From Rhabdornis inornatus (taxonomy: Eukaryota; Chordata; Aves; Passeriformes; Rhabdornithidae), in the NCBI GenBank assembly GCA_013397075.1, contig VWZS01007634.1:619464-683463 (forward strand): a stretch of 64,000 nt of DNA, read 5' to 3'. Each line of letters opens with the position of its first letter. Position 1 is the first letter of the stretch. This document shows, piece by piece, positions 1 through 12,700 of the stretch. The notes under the pieces are model-generated. The model did no database searches and was not told where the DNA came from. It was given only the letters and a program-made list of their open reading frames with translations. A program made the translations under genes and the position numbers.

Positions 1-529
1 TTTATCTTTCTGTTTAGCCATGTTAAGCAAAGTTACCTTAAAATTGACTATAGCATTTAAAACATGAGCCATATGTGAGCGTCTGTCACTTACAGTACCA
101 GAGTTTTAAATTATAAATTTATTCTCAGCCAGCCAGTAGAAGGTTTTCAAAGAATTCCAGGATGCAATCTTACACAAAAAAAAAAAGAAAGACAAAACAA
201 GAAAACCCCCCAACTCTACAGTAAAAATTACTCACTGAACTTTTTGTGTGTGTTTATTTGATCTAATTTTGTGTGCTGAAGTAGGAAACATAACATTCAA
301 ACTTAAACAAACCCTGATTTGTAATACCAGCTTGGCATTAAAACTTTCATATTATGATTATTTGGGATTTTATACCTAGCCTGGAATGATGGGCTGGAGT
401 AATATTGCTGTGAGGTGAAAGGCTGCTTTGGTGATGTACTTGGGTTTGTTCTGAGCTGTTAACACTGATCTCCTTCCCTGTGTTAGGGGGGGTGATGGAA
501 AGGGCTGTCATGCAACCTCTCCTCTGCAG
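1..529 (+). other. ANKHD1: ANKHD1 intron, 3' part (left edge of window)
   Basis: This is the end of an intron that began before the window. It is AT-rich and contains an A-rich tract near 175-190. The last bases form a pyrimidine-rich acceptor ending in CAG at 527-529. I see no exon or repeat that I can name. Confidence 0.8.
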
Positions 530-763
530 GGAACACAGCTCTCACGTACGCCTGTGCCGGGGGCTTTGTGGACGTGGTGAAGGTGCTACTGAAAGCTGGT
601 GCTAACATAGAAGACCACAATGAGAATGGACATACCCCCCTGATGGAAGCAGCCAGTGCAGGGCATGTCGAGGTTGCAAGAGTATTGCTGGAATATGGTG
701 CAGGAATCAACACTCACTCCAACGAGTTCAAAGAAAGTGCACTTACACTCGCATGCTATAAAG
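530..763 (+). CDS. ANKHD1: ANKHD1 visible exon 1 (ankyrin block 1)
   Basis: The exon encodes visible residues 1-77. It enters two bases into a Gly codon after CTCTGCAG and leaves after one base of the next Gly codon at GTATTG. It carries typical ankyrin helix signatures, TALTYACAGGF, HTPLMEAASAGH and SALTLACYK, with the loop residues AGANIEDHNENG between them. The sequence is nearly identical to human ANKHD1, with small changes such as LEYG for LDHG. Confidence 0.96.
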
Positions 764-3700
764 GTATTGTCTCTTGCCTTGGTTTGTATTTTTGTTTCAA
801 TTTGGTTGCTTGGATTTATCTGATTAGAACTTTCAGCAATGCTTTGAATATCTTCCTTAGAGTTTTGTAAAACTGGATTTTGGTTTTAAACTCAGTGTCA
901 TTAATTGCTTCTCTGTGGTGTAGTCATATTAAGTCTGTGTTTGTGTCCAGATGTGGTGGATGTGTCTGACATGTTGCAGATGAAAACTTGTAACTGGCTA
1001 TGTCCAAACTTGACACACCACCATTCTCTCCTTCTACCCACTACCACATTCCCTATTTCATTCTGAGTTCCCTCATCAACTGTCTGTGAATTCTGAAAAC
1101 ATCTCTGTTGGTTCTTCAGAAAATGCAAAGTTGGAATGTGTGTTTCTATAATATCTGATTGGGAGACAGTGCCTCCATTATTACTGGATTCTTTTCCTTC
1201 AGTGTAATTTGGGAGAATGTCTAAGAATTCTGAAGTATGATGAACTTTTAGGGACTTTGAACTTAATTTCTTTTGCTCTTTAAAGCTTCTATGTAAATTA
1301 ACAGTGCAGTGGTGATCCACTGTGCTTCTATGGTTTTGTTTTCCAACCGTTGTTTTTCTACAAATAGAAACTAAGGATGTGCATTATTGTTACAGTAACT
1401 TTAGGCTTTGCCTCTGTGGTTAGGATTGAGGATACATACTATGTATAACCAATCTGAGGACTTGCATCTGGATTTGTCATGTATTTCCTACAGCATATGT
1501 AGTTCCTTACAGGGAAATTCCAGTAATAGTAGCCCTGAATGTGTTGGAGGGTCATTCTTGTTTCTTTTGACCCAGGACCTAATTGAGTAATGGAATGTAA
1601 AACCTTGAATGATAGAGATGTCCTGTATTATCTTTGACAAGATGGTTGATTGTTTTCTTGTCAGTTTATGTAAGACCAGGTCTTCCCTTGGAAAAGAGTG
1701 CTCATCAGGAGGCTAAAAACTTAGAAGGGGCAATTTCTAAAATGACAGAAAGCGTAATAGAGTTTAAATCAAGTTTTGGTAAAGCTCAATAGAAACTTTT
1801 AAAAATAATGTCAGATAATATGATATAATGTGTGTATCTTAGTTCTCAGAAATATGTCTGTGAGTGTTATTAAAAAGCTTAAAGTTAAGTTCAGATCTAC
1901 GTGGATCCATCCCTAAAAGATAATCCCCCCAGTTGTATGCTGCCTTGGAACTCTTAAATGATCTGTCACTGTATTGTTCAGTAGGGAATAAACAGAGTTT
2001 TGTAGCTTGAAGTCACAAGGAAAGGTTCTTGTGTAAACTTGAATTAGACAAGTCTGTCTCCATCTCACAGCTGAGCAGGATCTTTGGGAAAGGCTTTCTG
2101 AAGGCTACTGACTCCTTTGCATTGGTATTTTTACGTTAAAAAGCCATGTTTGCCAATTGTAACTTGTAAAGATTCTAATAGCAAACTGTGAAAATCTGAA
2201 TGATTTCATTAAGTGTATTGGCTGTACTACTAAAAGCTGATGATGTGGAATGCTTATTTATCTTGATCTGTTTCATTTGAAGGCCATTTAGATATGGTTC
2301 GTTTTTTGCTTGAAGCTGGAGCTGATCAAGAGCACAAAACAGATGAGATGCACACGGCGCTGATGGAGGCCTGCATGGTAAATACCTTTTGTTTGTTCTG
2401 CTCCCTCCTCGGGGAGAGAGGAATGCAGGAGGTGATAAAACAGAGTGAGCCTTGGGTAACAAGCTGCTTGGGGGCTGCAAGTAAATGTGTGTGTTGTTAC
2501 TGTAAAAAAACTGCTTGCTGAAGCTCCCACCAGCTTCTCAGTCTAACTGCTCACAAAGAAAAAAATACCCTAATTTTTGGGGGGTGATGTGTTGTTTTAA
2601 ATGCTCCCTGTGAGAAGTTTAGGGGTGACTAATCTACAGTGCAGTGACATAGTACAAGTCACTAGTTTGGGGTTTTGTTTTGTTTTTTTTAGTGTGTTTT
2701 CCACCTTTGTTTTTATAAATAAGGTCTCTCAGTGTGTCTGGAATGAGCCTTCCAGAAGTGCACTGGGCTGGATGATTCATGCAATTTACAATTGTCTATT
2801 CATCACTGCCGGAAGTGTTTTGCGTGGAGAGATGACTTGCTCTCTTCTAGGTTTCTGTAAATGAGGTTGTGAGGTTTTTCTTTTGACTTACCATTTTATT
2901 TTGAAAAAAAATGTAGTCCTTAGTTCTGTAGCAACTGTCCACATAATTTCAATGCAGCTGTTGAGGAAAAACTTCCCTATCCAAGAGCATCATCTTAGTA
3001 AAGTGTGCTGTTGTGTCAAAGCATATCTGCAACCATTTCTGCACAGATCTTGGGTGACCTTTTCTCTCTTCTTCAAGCTGGGGGACTTCTTTGAAGAAAG
3101 AGCAGGGATCTTGTTTCCATAGGAAACACAAAAAGAAGAGAGAAACTGAATTTTCTCCCAGTAGCCTGTAATCCTTGCAAGATAACTGCAGTGTTCCTCC
3201 AGTCTGCTGAGAGCTGGAGGATCAAGTGTTCTTTCAGTGCAGTTGTGAGGTGATGATGCAAGTGACCAAGGTCAGGTTGTAACGTGGGGAGCTGTGTCCA
3301 AGCCTTCAGATAGTGAGCTGGTAATTGCATCCTTGAATAGCCTTCCCTGCAGGAGAGCCTGGTGCCAATAAGGAATTCAGAAGGACAGTGGGTGCATGCT
3401 GTCATCTAAAGGAGATTGCAGCACAACTGCAGGCTAAAGGTTGATCAGCCCCACTGGCCTGTTTAGGTTGGGGTTTTTTTGCTTTTTCTTAATTTCCTGG
3501 TGAAACAATCCAAGGGCTGCCTTGATTTGGAGGCTGTGAAGCACCTCACTTAGGGGAGAGAATTGTGAGGTTTGCCTGGTGTTTTCAGCTCTTTGGTTTT
3601 AGACTGGGTGTTCTGACATTACAGAGTGTGTATTGACATTTGCAAGCAGCAGAAAGGAAGATGAGCCTTTGAAGTCCCAACTCCATAACAAGGAATTTGT

Positions 3701-6700
3701 TTCTTGTTACCATTCAGCTGCACCCTTGCACAAGGGAGCTGTTCCACCAAATTGTTGTGACTGTTCCCAGTCTTCATCTCTTTCAATCTAAGGAATGCAG
3801 CAGGTACAGGTTGCTGAGATGTCTGGTCTCTGATCACCAATTCCTTTGTAAGTGCCTCAGGGTTTGTTTTGGTCAGGACAGTGCCACACTTTGGGTAATG
3901 CCTCTAATGAGGTGGCTGTTGGCTTCTAGCCAACCCTCTGAGAACAGCAGCCTGTGTTTAATGTGCACCCCTGATTGCTGTCCATCTCAGGTTACCTACA
4001 GCCTGCTTCATGGGCAGCTTAAGCTTTCCCCTTTTGCCAATGGTGTGGCTCTCTACCAGCTGTACCTCAGGTGAAATGTGGATTTTAGGTACTTGGTCTG
4101 TTTCAAGTAACTGAGAGGTTTAACAATACTTTCTTGAGAAGCTGACAGATCCATCTATGTGCTTTGATTGGTAAGGACTCGGACTGCTCTGGCAGTCCTA
4201 ATTCTCTTGTTCTATGGCTTCACCCCAAGGCATTTTTCAGTCACCTTTAAGAGTTTCTCCAAGTCTTCTCTCTTCCTGTTAACTGCTTTATTGTTGCCCC
4301 CTTCAATTTCTCTGCAGGTATCTTTCCCAGGGTCTAGAAGTTGCCAATTGGGGCTTTTTTGGTTTTTGTCTGTAGAAGTCATAGATCAACTGCTACTACA
4401 AAGAATAAGAAAATCTTTTTTTCTGATGCTTGTTGTGAGGTTTAGTCATGGAGTGGATTTATTACTTACGGCACTTGTTTGCTGTATCTAGTATGTTGTG
4501 TCCCAAAGATTGTGCTGGATAATTAAGTCTTGTGCACTAATTCATTTTTCCTCAAGAAATAGAAACACCAACATATATCTAGCTCTTTTTTCCTCATGCG
4601 TTTAAACCTGACTTAGATGCAGGTGGAAACCTGAATGTTGGTTAGGTCCAAGTACTACCATAATTGTCATAATTAAACCACGATAAGTAAAAAGGCCCTG
4701 TCTTTGTAGAATCGTTTTCAGTGTGATAGTGGTTGCAACTGAAGGATCAAGTGATTCAGTTTTGACTCCTGGGTTGCCCTTTGCTTGCAGGACGGGCACG
4801 TGGAGGTGGCACGGCTGCTGTTGGACAGCGGTGCCCAGGTGAACATGCCCGCGGATTCCTTCGAGTCCCCGCTCACCCTGGCTGCCTGTGGCGGGCACGT
4901 GGAGCTGGCAGCGCTCCTGATCGAACGAGGAGCCAACCTGGAGGAGGTGAATGATGAAGGTTACACACCTCTGATGGAAGCTGCCCGGGAAGGCCACGAA
5001 GAGATGGTGGCCTTGCTGCTGGCACAAGGTGAGATCCCCTGGCGATGGAGCGCTCAGAAGGACACGCTGCGATCCATGGCCAGCAGGTGTCCTGTGCAGG
5101 TTGCTCTGAACACCCGAACTGCTGTGGGGGTGATGAGCATTCACCTCCCCAGCCAGAGTGTGGCCAGGTCAGTAATGGCTGTTTTGTTTCCCAGGGGCAA
5201 ATATTAACGCACAGACAGAGGAAACGCAGGAAACAGCCCTGACCCTGGCGTGCTGTGGAGGCTTTTCTGAAGTTGCTGACTTCCTTATTAAGGCAGGAGC
5301 TGATATAGAGCTTGGTTGCTCAACACCTTTGATGGAAGCTGCTCAAGAAGGTCATCTTGAACTGGTGAAATACTTGCTGGCAGCAGGTATGTGTTCAGAG
5401 CAAGTGATTAAGCCCACAGATACCATGGACTTGATGTGTTTTGTGTGATTTGGAAGATGCCTGGGTTTTGCTGGTGGCAGTGTTGTAGCAAGGAACAATA
5501 TCCTCAGATAACTTAGCAAGAAGGAGCAAGCATGTGTTGCACCTCAGCATTGTTTGATACTGTTAACAGAGAAAAGTGCCTCCTGGAGCTGGTGATCCTG
5601 TTCCATGTCTAGAAAGCATCCAGATTCATTAGAAATATTGTTTCCAGCTATCTGCATCTAGGACAAAATTTTAATATAGGTAATGCTTGGTTTTGCTTGC
5701 TACTCCAGCTTTGACTAAGCCTGGTTATCTGCATTCAGTCTCCCTGAATAACCAGTTCTTTAGGAATGGGGTGCTGGGAAGTAGTGTGCAAGACAGATTC
5801 TGGAATGTGCTGAATTTCTGTGATGAATGAGCTTTACTACTACATTACACAGTAGTAAAAATTAAATCTTGCTGATGATGCTTTGATGTTCATCTTTCCG
5901 TTTATAAAGTTGGTGGAGTCTAAAGTGTTACGCTTAAAATAATAAAGAAAAAGGAGCTGTATTTGGGATGTCTTCCTTGTTGTGGAAGGTGATTTATTTG
6001 TATGCTCTTTTCTAAGAATAAGCATAAAATTGGCTGGATTTGTAATTTTAGAAAGTAAAGCTCCCTGCTCATCGAGGGACAGTGACAACTGTGCCACTTG
6101 ATGCAGTGACACCAGCATGTGACACTTGTCACCAGCTCCCTTGGAACGCTCACTGCCTGCACTTCACTGCTGATAGTGTAGAAAGTTGATTAAGGAGCCT
6201 TATTTTGGCATCAGGGAGTCTCTAATTATACCTCACACCTTATAAATAAGAAAATGGCTAATCACACTGGCATTTCTTTTTTTAAGAATATATGTTATGT
6301 ATCAAGAGTCATGTGCAGTTTTTACAGAGCTGGTGGATATGAAGCTAGATAAATTATTTCAACAAAATGGTTTGAAAGCAAATTATTTTAAAGAGCAGGA
6401 AAGAAGGGAAATCTGTGGAAGTGTGTGGGTTTGTTGTATTAATACTGATTCAGTGATGTACATTTTGTCTGGTTTCCCTTGGCATACAGCTCCAGGTCAA
6501 ATGGACAATCTGCAAAACTGTCTGGATTCCCTTTTGCTTGATGTAACAACTGAAATCCTTCTTGCTGTAGAGGGATTGTAGGAATTAGTGAGCATACGGG
6601 TTTAACTACTTAGATTGTCAGTCATACTTTTTCCAAGCCTTGGCTTACCCCCTATCCTTGGAGTATTTTCACTATGAGAGCAATTTTTGCCATGAGAGCA

Positions 6701-9700
6701 ATGCCCTTGGACTGTGGAGGCTGTTGGTCAGTAGGATACAGCTGTTATGAGAGATTTTGATGTTTATCTGATGTGAAATACTTGATAAGAACATATCCAA
6801 TATGAAAAAATGTTGTGTTTGTAGGAGCTAATGTTCATGCCACTACAGCCACGGGAGATACAGCTTTGACCTACGCCTGTGAAAATGGACACACAGATGT
6901 GGCAGATGTGTTGCTTCAGGCTGGTGCTGATCTGGTAAGGCTTCTGCTGCATCTTGTGGGCAAAGTGCTTTGGTCTTTGGCACCAAAAGGCAAAGCCTGT
7001 GTGCTTAAAAAACAGAGTGATGAGCTTAGGAATAGAGATTCATATATGGCTCTGAAAAGAGGCATGAAAGAAGCTTTTATTAAAGCCTACATATTCTGTT
7101 TGGTCTACAAAATAAAAGTTCTTATGGGTAATCTGCTCTGAATTTAAAATGCTTTAGTATTAGGAACTCCTGCTTCTCTATGTCAGTGTTGGTCTCTGAA
7201 CACTGTTAGTCTCTTAACTTATGCAAACTGCTGCACAAAAACCCCAAAACAAAGCAGTGTCTTTTAAATGATCAGCATAATCTGATCACTTTTCTTTCTT
7301 CTAACTCTTGGGTTTAGCACATTGCTTTCCTCAAGTTTACTTTCTGTAATGTAAACTAAGCCGTTTACATAATTGTCTTTTCTTATTATATAGCAGGAAA
7401 ACCAAAACTGCCTCTTCACTAGCCACAGGGATATAACATTTGACTTGTAATTAGTAAAATCAATTGATATTTCAGTCTTCCAAAGGTGTTTAGGAGCCTT
7501 GTGTCAAACAAGGCTCAAGGAAGAAAGATTGTTATTTTGATTGCCTAGGAGGAGTATTCTCCTTCCCCCCCGCCATGTACTCACTACTCTGTGTTTTATT
7601 TTGCTTGGGGGTTGGATTGGGGTTTTGGTTGGTTATCCTGAAATTTTTGTTCCTTTTAAAAAACCAAGAATGCCAGAAAAATTTATCGTTGAACCTCATA
7701 AATCAGCATGCTAATGAAGTTACTTAAACTGCAGTCATTAATGAAGTTTTTTTTATTTTTAATTTAGGAATTAAAATAATTCCTAATATTGGGAATAATA
7801 TTTCCGCTCTTCTTTGAGACTTTACTTTTTTTTAGAGCTTATTAATTCTTCTTCAGTAATGTCAGTAATGTTGTGCTTAATTTGCTCTTACCAGGGAGAA
7901 AAGTCATATTATTGGGGGGATTATGGGATTTTTGGCATGCCTACTGCCCTTAGCTCAATTCAGTGTTGGGTACTGAATATCAGCTGGCCACTCTAGTAGA
8001 GGCAGGATTGGTCTGGGGGTGGGGGGGTTATTGGATATTTAAAAAAAATATTGAAGTACTTGGTTATATAAAGGTAAAATCTATGGAGTATTTCATTGCA
8101 GGGAGCAAAGCCTGAAATGAAAAAAAAAAAAAAATTTCTGTGCATAAACTTTAAAACATGCAAGAGTTGCTGCTTAAATGTCACTGCAAATTTTTGGAGT
8201 TGTGTCATTTTCCCCCCCTCCCATCAGTAAGGTGAGCAGTGCTTGTGGCCATCAGCATCAACTTCTCAGTATTGCAGAGGACAATCTATGTCTTTTCTAA
8301 AGTAGGGCTTTATTTCACTGCATTTTCTTGTATTGCCAATGAAAATGTGGAACAGGCAAGGAAAACAGAGTAAGGAAGCAAAGAAAAATTGCTTTGAAAG
8401 GAAGACCTGCAATGTAAATCTGCCAGTTTTGAATTCTGATTATAAGTTAATTGGGAAGTGCCTGCAGGATGGTAGCAATGCTGATAGCAGGTGCCTCTGG
8501 TTTGAAGCAGCTTCTGCTCAAACTCTTGTGTTGCTTTGATTTATTGGAAGCTGGGAGGTGTTTCAAATAGATTTGTTATGTTTGTCATAGGCTGAGAAAG
8601 GGCTCTGAAAGCTGTTACCTTACTGCTGGTTATGAAAAAGCTTCTTTGGCAGTACCATGGGAGAGACTGTTCTTCTAGATTTCAATTTTCATTCAAATGA
8701 GTTTAGATGATTCCTTTAAGTTGTCCCCGGAAGTCAGGAATTGAATGAAGATCTGGACTTATTCATTTAGCTGGTCTGTCTACATTTGTCCAGTTAATTT
8801 TGCTTTACTGCTGGTGTTCAGACACAGCAAAAGAAAGTACATCTCTTGTTGATTTTCTTTCCTTCCTTTTTCATCCTGCAGCTTCCCTCTTTCCTGGGAT
8901 TGCTTGCACTGATGCTTCATTGTTTTCCAGAAACTTTCATTATCCCTGAGGTTTAATTCAGAATCACTGAGGAGCTGGACATGCAGCATCTTTTCCTGTT
9001 GGAAGACAGTTCTTTTTGAGGAGGATACTGGTTATGTCCTAAACAGTAAAATCAAACAGGAGCAGCCAGGAAGGTGTCCTGGTCCATGGCAGGGATGTTG
9101 GATGGGATGGTCTTGGAAAGTTCTGTTCAACCCAGACTGTTCTGGGATTGTTTTATGAAAAGCGATTCTCGACCCCATCGAGTTTTATCTGAACTGGGAG
9201 TGACCATTACCACCACATATCAGCACAAGCTGGTGTTGTTCTGGCAAGTGAAAACAGGAATTGATGCTTCTCAGAGACTGATCTTCTGGTCTAGATATCA
9301 AATATGCTGTTCAGTTCAGGAACCAGTGAAGATCTCGAGAGCTCTGTTACATTCACTAAGCAATGTGGCTTTGTAAGCACCAGGAGAATTTTAAAAAAAT
9401 GATGGCTGTGATGAACTTTCTCCAGTTTGTGCTTAATTTCTCCTTGCAGCTCTGCAGTGACAAGTAGTACTAGAAATGAGCAGTGGCAGAGTGCTCATCT
9501 GTCTTCTGGAGAACTGCTCAATCCTCTGTGGTACTTCAATGGATTTGTCTCCTTGTGACTAATTGTTCATGAAGTCTGGCATGCTAACAATTCTTCTGTG
9601 CTTTTCTGATGCCCTTCTTTAAGGGATCTTTTCCATGTCCTTACAAAGTTAGCCTGTCAAAATCTGTAGCAAAGCTAGCTGGCAGGCCTGCACCTTTTCT

Positions 9701-12700
9701 TGTTAATGTATGCATTTTGAAATCAGCTCACTTTTGCCAAGTGTATGAATGACTGAATCTGAGGCACATCTGAAGCCTTCAGCCTGTGATCCCATCTGTG
9801 CCATAGTTACATTCTAGTTCTCCCATCCCCTTCAGGGTCTCAGCTTGAGCTCCTACCACTGGATCAAATGTAAATTTTACTTGTTTGCGACCTTTATGGG
9901 ACAGAACAGCTAGTTTAGATTTTGTGATCTATGTGAGTAAAAGTTTGGAGGTTGGAACTCTGAAATGCGAATTGATGAAAGCATTTTTGAAAGCAGAAAT
10001 ATGATTTAGTAACTTCAGGAAAAAACATCCAGCATTTCAGTAATACAGCTATTTATCAGTGTGGCAAGGATTGTCTAATTTCAAAGGTGAGAGGATAATT
10101 TTTCCTATAAGATTTCTTTTTTTTTCCCTCTATTTCTTCTTTGTGTCTTTCCCAGCAGTTACCTTCATCTAAAGGGTTGTCTAAGGTAAGATGTGGGAGG
10201 TACATAAATGTTCCCACAGGAACCAGGTTAAGGACTTTAAATCTCACAATGAGTATTGGTGGTATTTAATGAGAGGTGATATCCTGCTTTTAAGCTGCTT
10301 ACCTTTCAATAAACTAAAAGGACCTTTTTTGGATGCCTGTTCCCTCTTGATGTAGAATCACACCTAGATTAAAGGAGATTCTGGTGTCCCTTTTGAAGGC
10401 AACACTGCTCTTGACAAGGTGGTTGCATCTTTGTCTGTTTCTCTTTTGTTTGCAGCTACATTGAGATGTTCTTTTTTTGGACAGTGAGATAATCTCAGCT
10501 TTTCTCAGCTGGGAAATACAGAAAAGCGTTTTAAATTGGGATTTTTTTGACCTAGACCCTCTTGCAGCTGTGCATGAGGCTGTGCTACATGGAAGTTGAT
10601 CCTAGTGATGGGGTTTACCTTTCTTCTACGAGATACATGGGAGCTTCTATGCAGAAATTAAGAGATGGAAGAGAACCCATGAGGACAGCTTCATCCTTGT
10701 ATTATTCTCATTTTACACTGTCAGGGTCTCCCCAAAATTTTTCAATACTTGTTAAGATTTCACATCTGGCTTTGCTTAGAAGACTAAAAATGGCTACCTG
10801 GCATCCACATAATTCTAAATGCAAAAAACCCTCAAACATGCATTCCAGACTACCTCTTAATTCTTCTCCTATGACGCAGTGCTTTTCCAGACAGGTTGCT
10901 GTCATGGCAGGGATCATTGTTTTCCCTTCAGGTGATAGCATCCTTCACGCTAACGTGGCTCCTGAATTAAAAACTCACTTTCCTTGATGTGTGTGACAGA
11001 CTGTGGGTTTGTGCATTGTGTATGAGGCACCATTTAAAAAACTACAAAAGCAGCCAGTCTTCTTGGATTTGAATTCAGCAGCTCTGGAGGTTGCTGTGTT
11101 GCTGTTACAGTGAGGAATCCAAGGTGCTGTTATGTTTTAACTTACTGTTTTTTGAACCATCAGGGGAAGGTCGGGGATTTCTGGCTTTTTTAGACTTGGC
11201 CCTTAGTCTTGTGTAGATAAAGTGTGGTAGCATAAGTGAAGCTCATTTTTGTAGTCAACACTTTTTGGCTGTTGCAGTCTCTGGTGCAAAGTACAATGAA
11301 ATTCTTTGTTTTGGCATTAATGAACAAAAATGCATCTTGTCTGTAACAAAGATGCTGTGTCTGATCTTTGTGCTCTCTTTGTGGATCTGAATGGCTCATG
11401 GGAGGAGTCTGAACTCGTCAGAGCTTCATTGCTTGGTCTTACCACTGTTCTTGCCTGCCTCATGCCAGCAAACCAGTTTTCAGCTGGTGGAACTCATCCA
11501 ATTTAAGTTCACATTCTAGGTCTTCATGACCAGGAACATTTGTAGAGCAAGAGCTGTGAATTCTTTTTCCTTCAGCAGGACAAGTAGAAGGACTTTAGGA
11601 AGACAATTTTGGAGGGCATAGAGCTGGGCAGGCATCAGGTGAGGTTGGCCTTTGATGCTTGTGAGCTGCCTCAGGGTACATGCTAAGGACAAGCATGGCA
11701 CCAAGGCATCTCAGTCTCTTCAAAGATCTAGAGATGTGCAGACTAGATGGGACATTCTTGTTCAGTATTTTCCCTTCTGTTGGATTTTCTAAAACTGGTT
11801 TTAAAAAAATAATATCCCAGCCTTCCCAAATGAAGCAGGTTATCTCATTGATAGCAGACCTCTTAAATCTGTTTCCTCTAAGATCTTCCATTTTTGGGTG
11901 TTTACTTTAAACTAGAGGCCTAGCTGAGTTTTCAGGAAGGTTATTTGGGACAGGTAGGTTGGTGACTGCTGGAATAGGAGTTCAGTCTTTAAAATCAGCC
12001 AAGTTCTAGGGACTGTACTTTTTGATCAAAAGCTTTCCCTAGATCATTTTGTTCAGAATAATATTTAGATTTCTGTTAAATATTCACTGTTGTCATGGAT
12101 GAGGGAGGCTTGTTAAAGAGCTGAAAAGTTGGAGCTTTACTTTGAAAATACAGATTTTTCTTCCTGAATGTTTAGGTAACATGCAACATTGGAGAAAAAA
12201 AATCAAAAGAACTATCCCAGTGATTAATGTAACCATGAATATTTGTGAACCAAGAAGAATTGTATGAGGGGAAAGTCTTTATGTAGCTGATCTTGAAATT
12301 GCCTAAACCAGAGAACTCAAAAGGAGGAATTAAAAAATACCAGTGATTGTCATAAGATGCTCCTAATGATTCTGCTTCTGCTCTGCTCTTGGAAGTATTG
12401 ATTTGTCTGGAAAGGAGATAATTATTGCTGACTGGAATCTCATCTCTTTCTTGAGTCCCAGTGGAAAATGTGCAGACAGTGTAAACTCCTGCCTGATTTG
12501 GGTAACACTCTCACTTTCCCCTCCCTTCCTACCTGTTACCCAAACCCACAGAAAATTCTTCTCAGTTGTTCTTTCTATCCCAGCAGAATTAGCAGGAGAG
12601 CACATCACCCAGAGGTTTAGAGAATGGCTTTCCAAATGTGGCAGAGGTGTTCTCCTTTCTTCCTCTTCCTGATTTTACTAATTACCACATTCCTCAGGGC

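Noticed and set aside
901..1320. 139-codon open frame on the - strand in the first full ANKHD1 intron
   Set aside because: No domain, low-complexity-free but featureless peptide, no splice context and no similarity I recognise; taken as chance.
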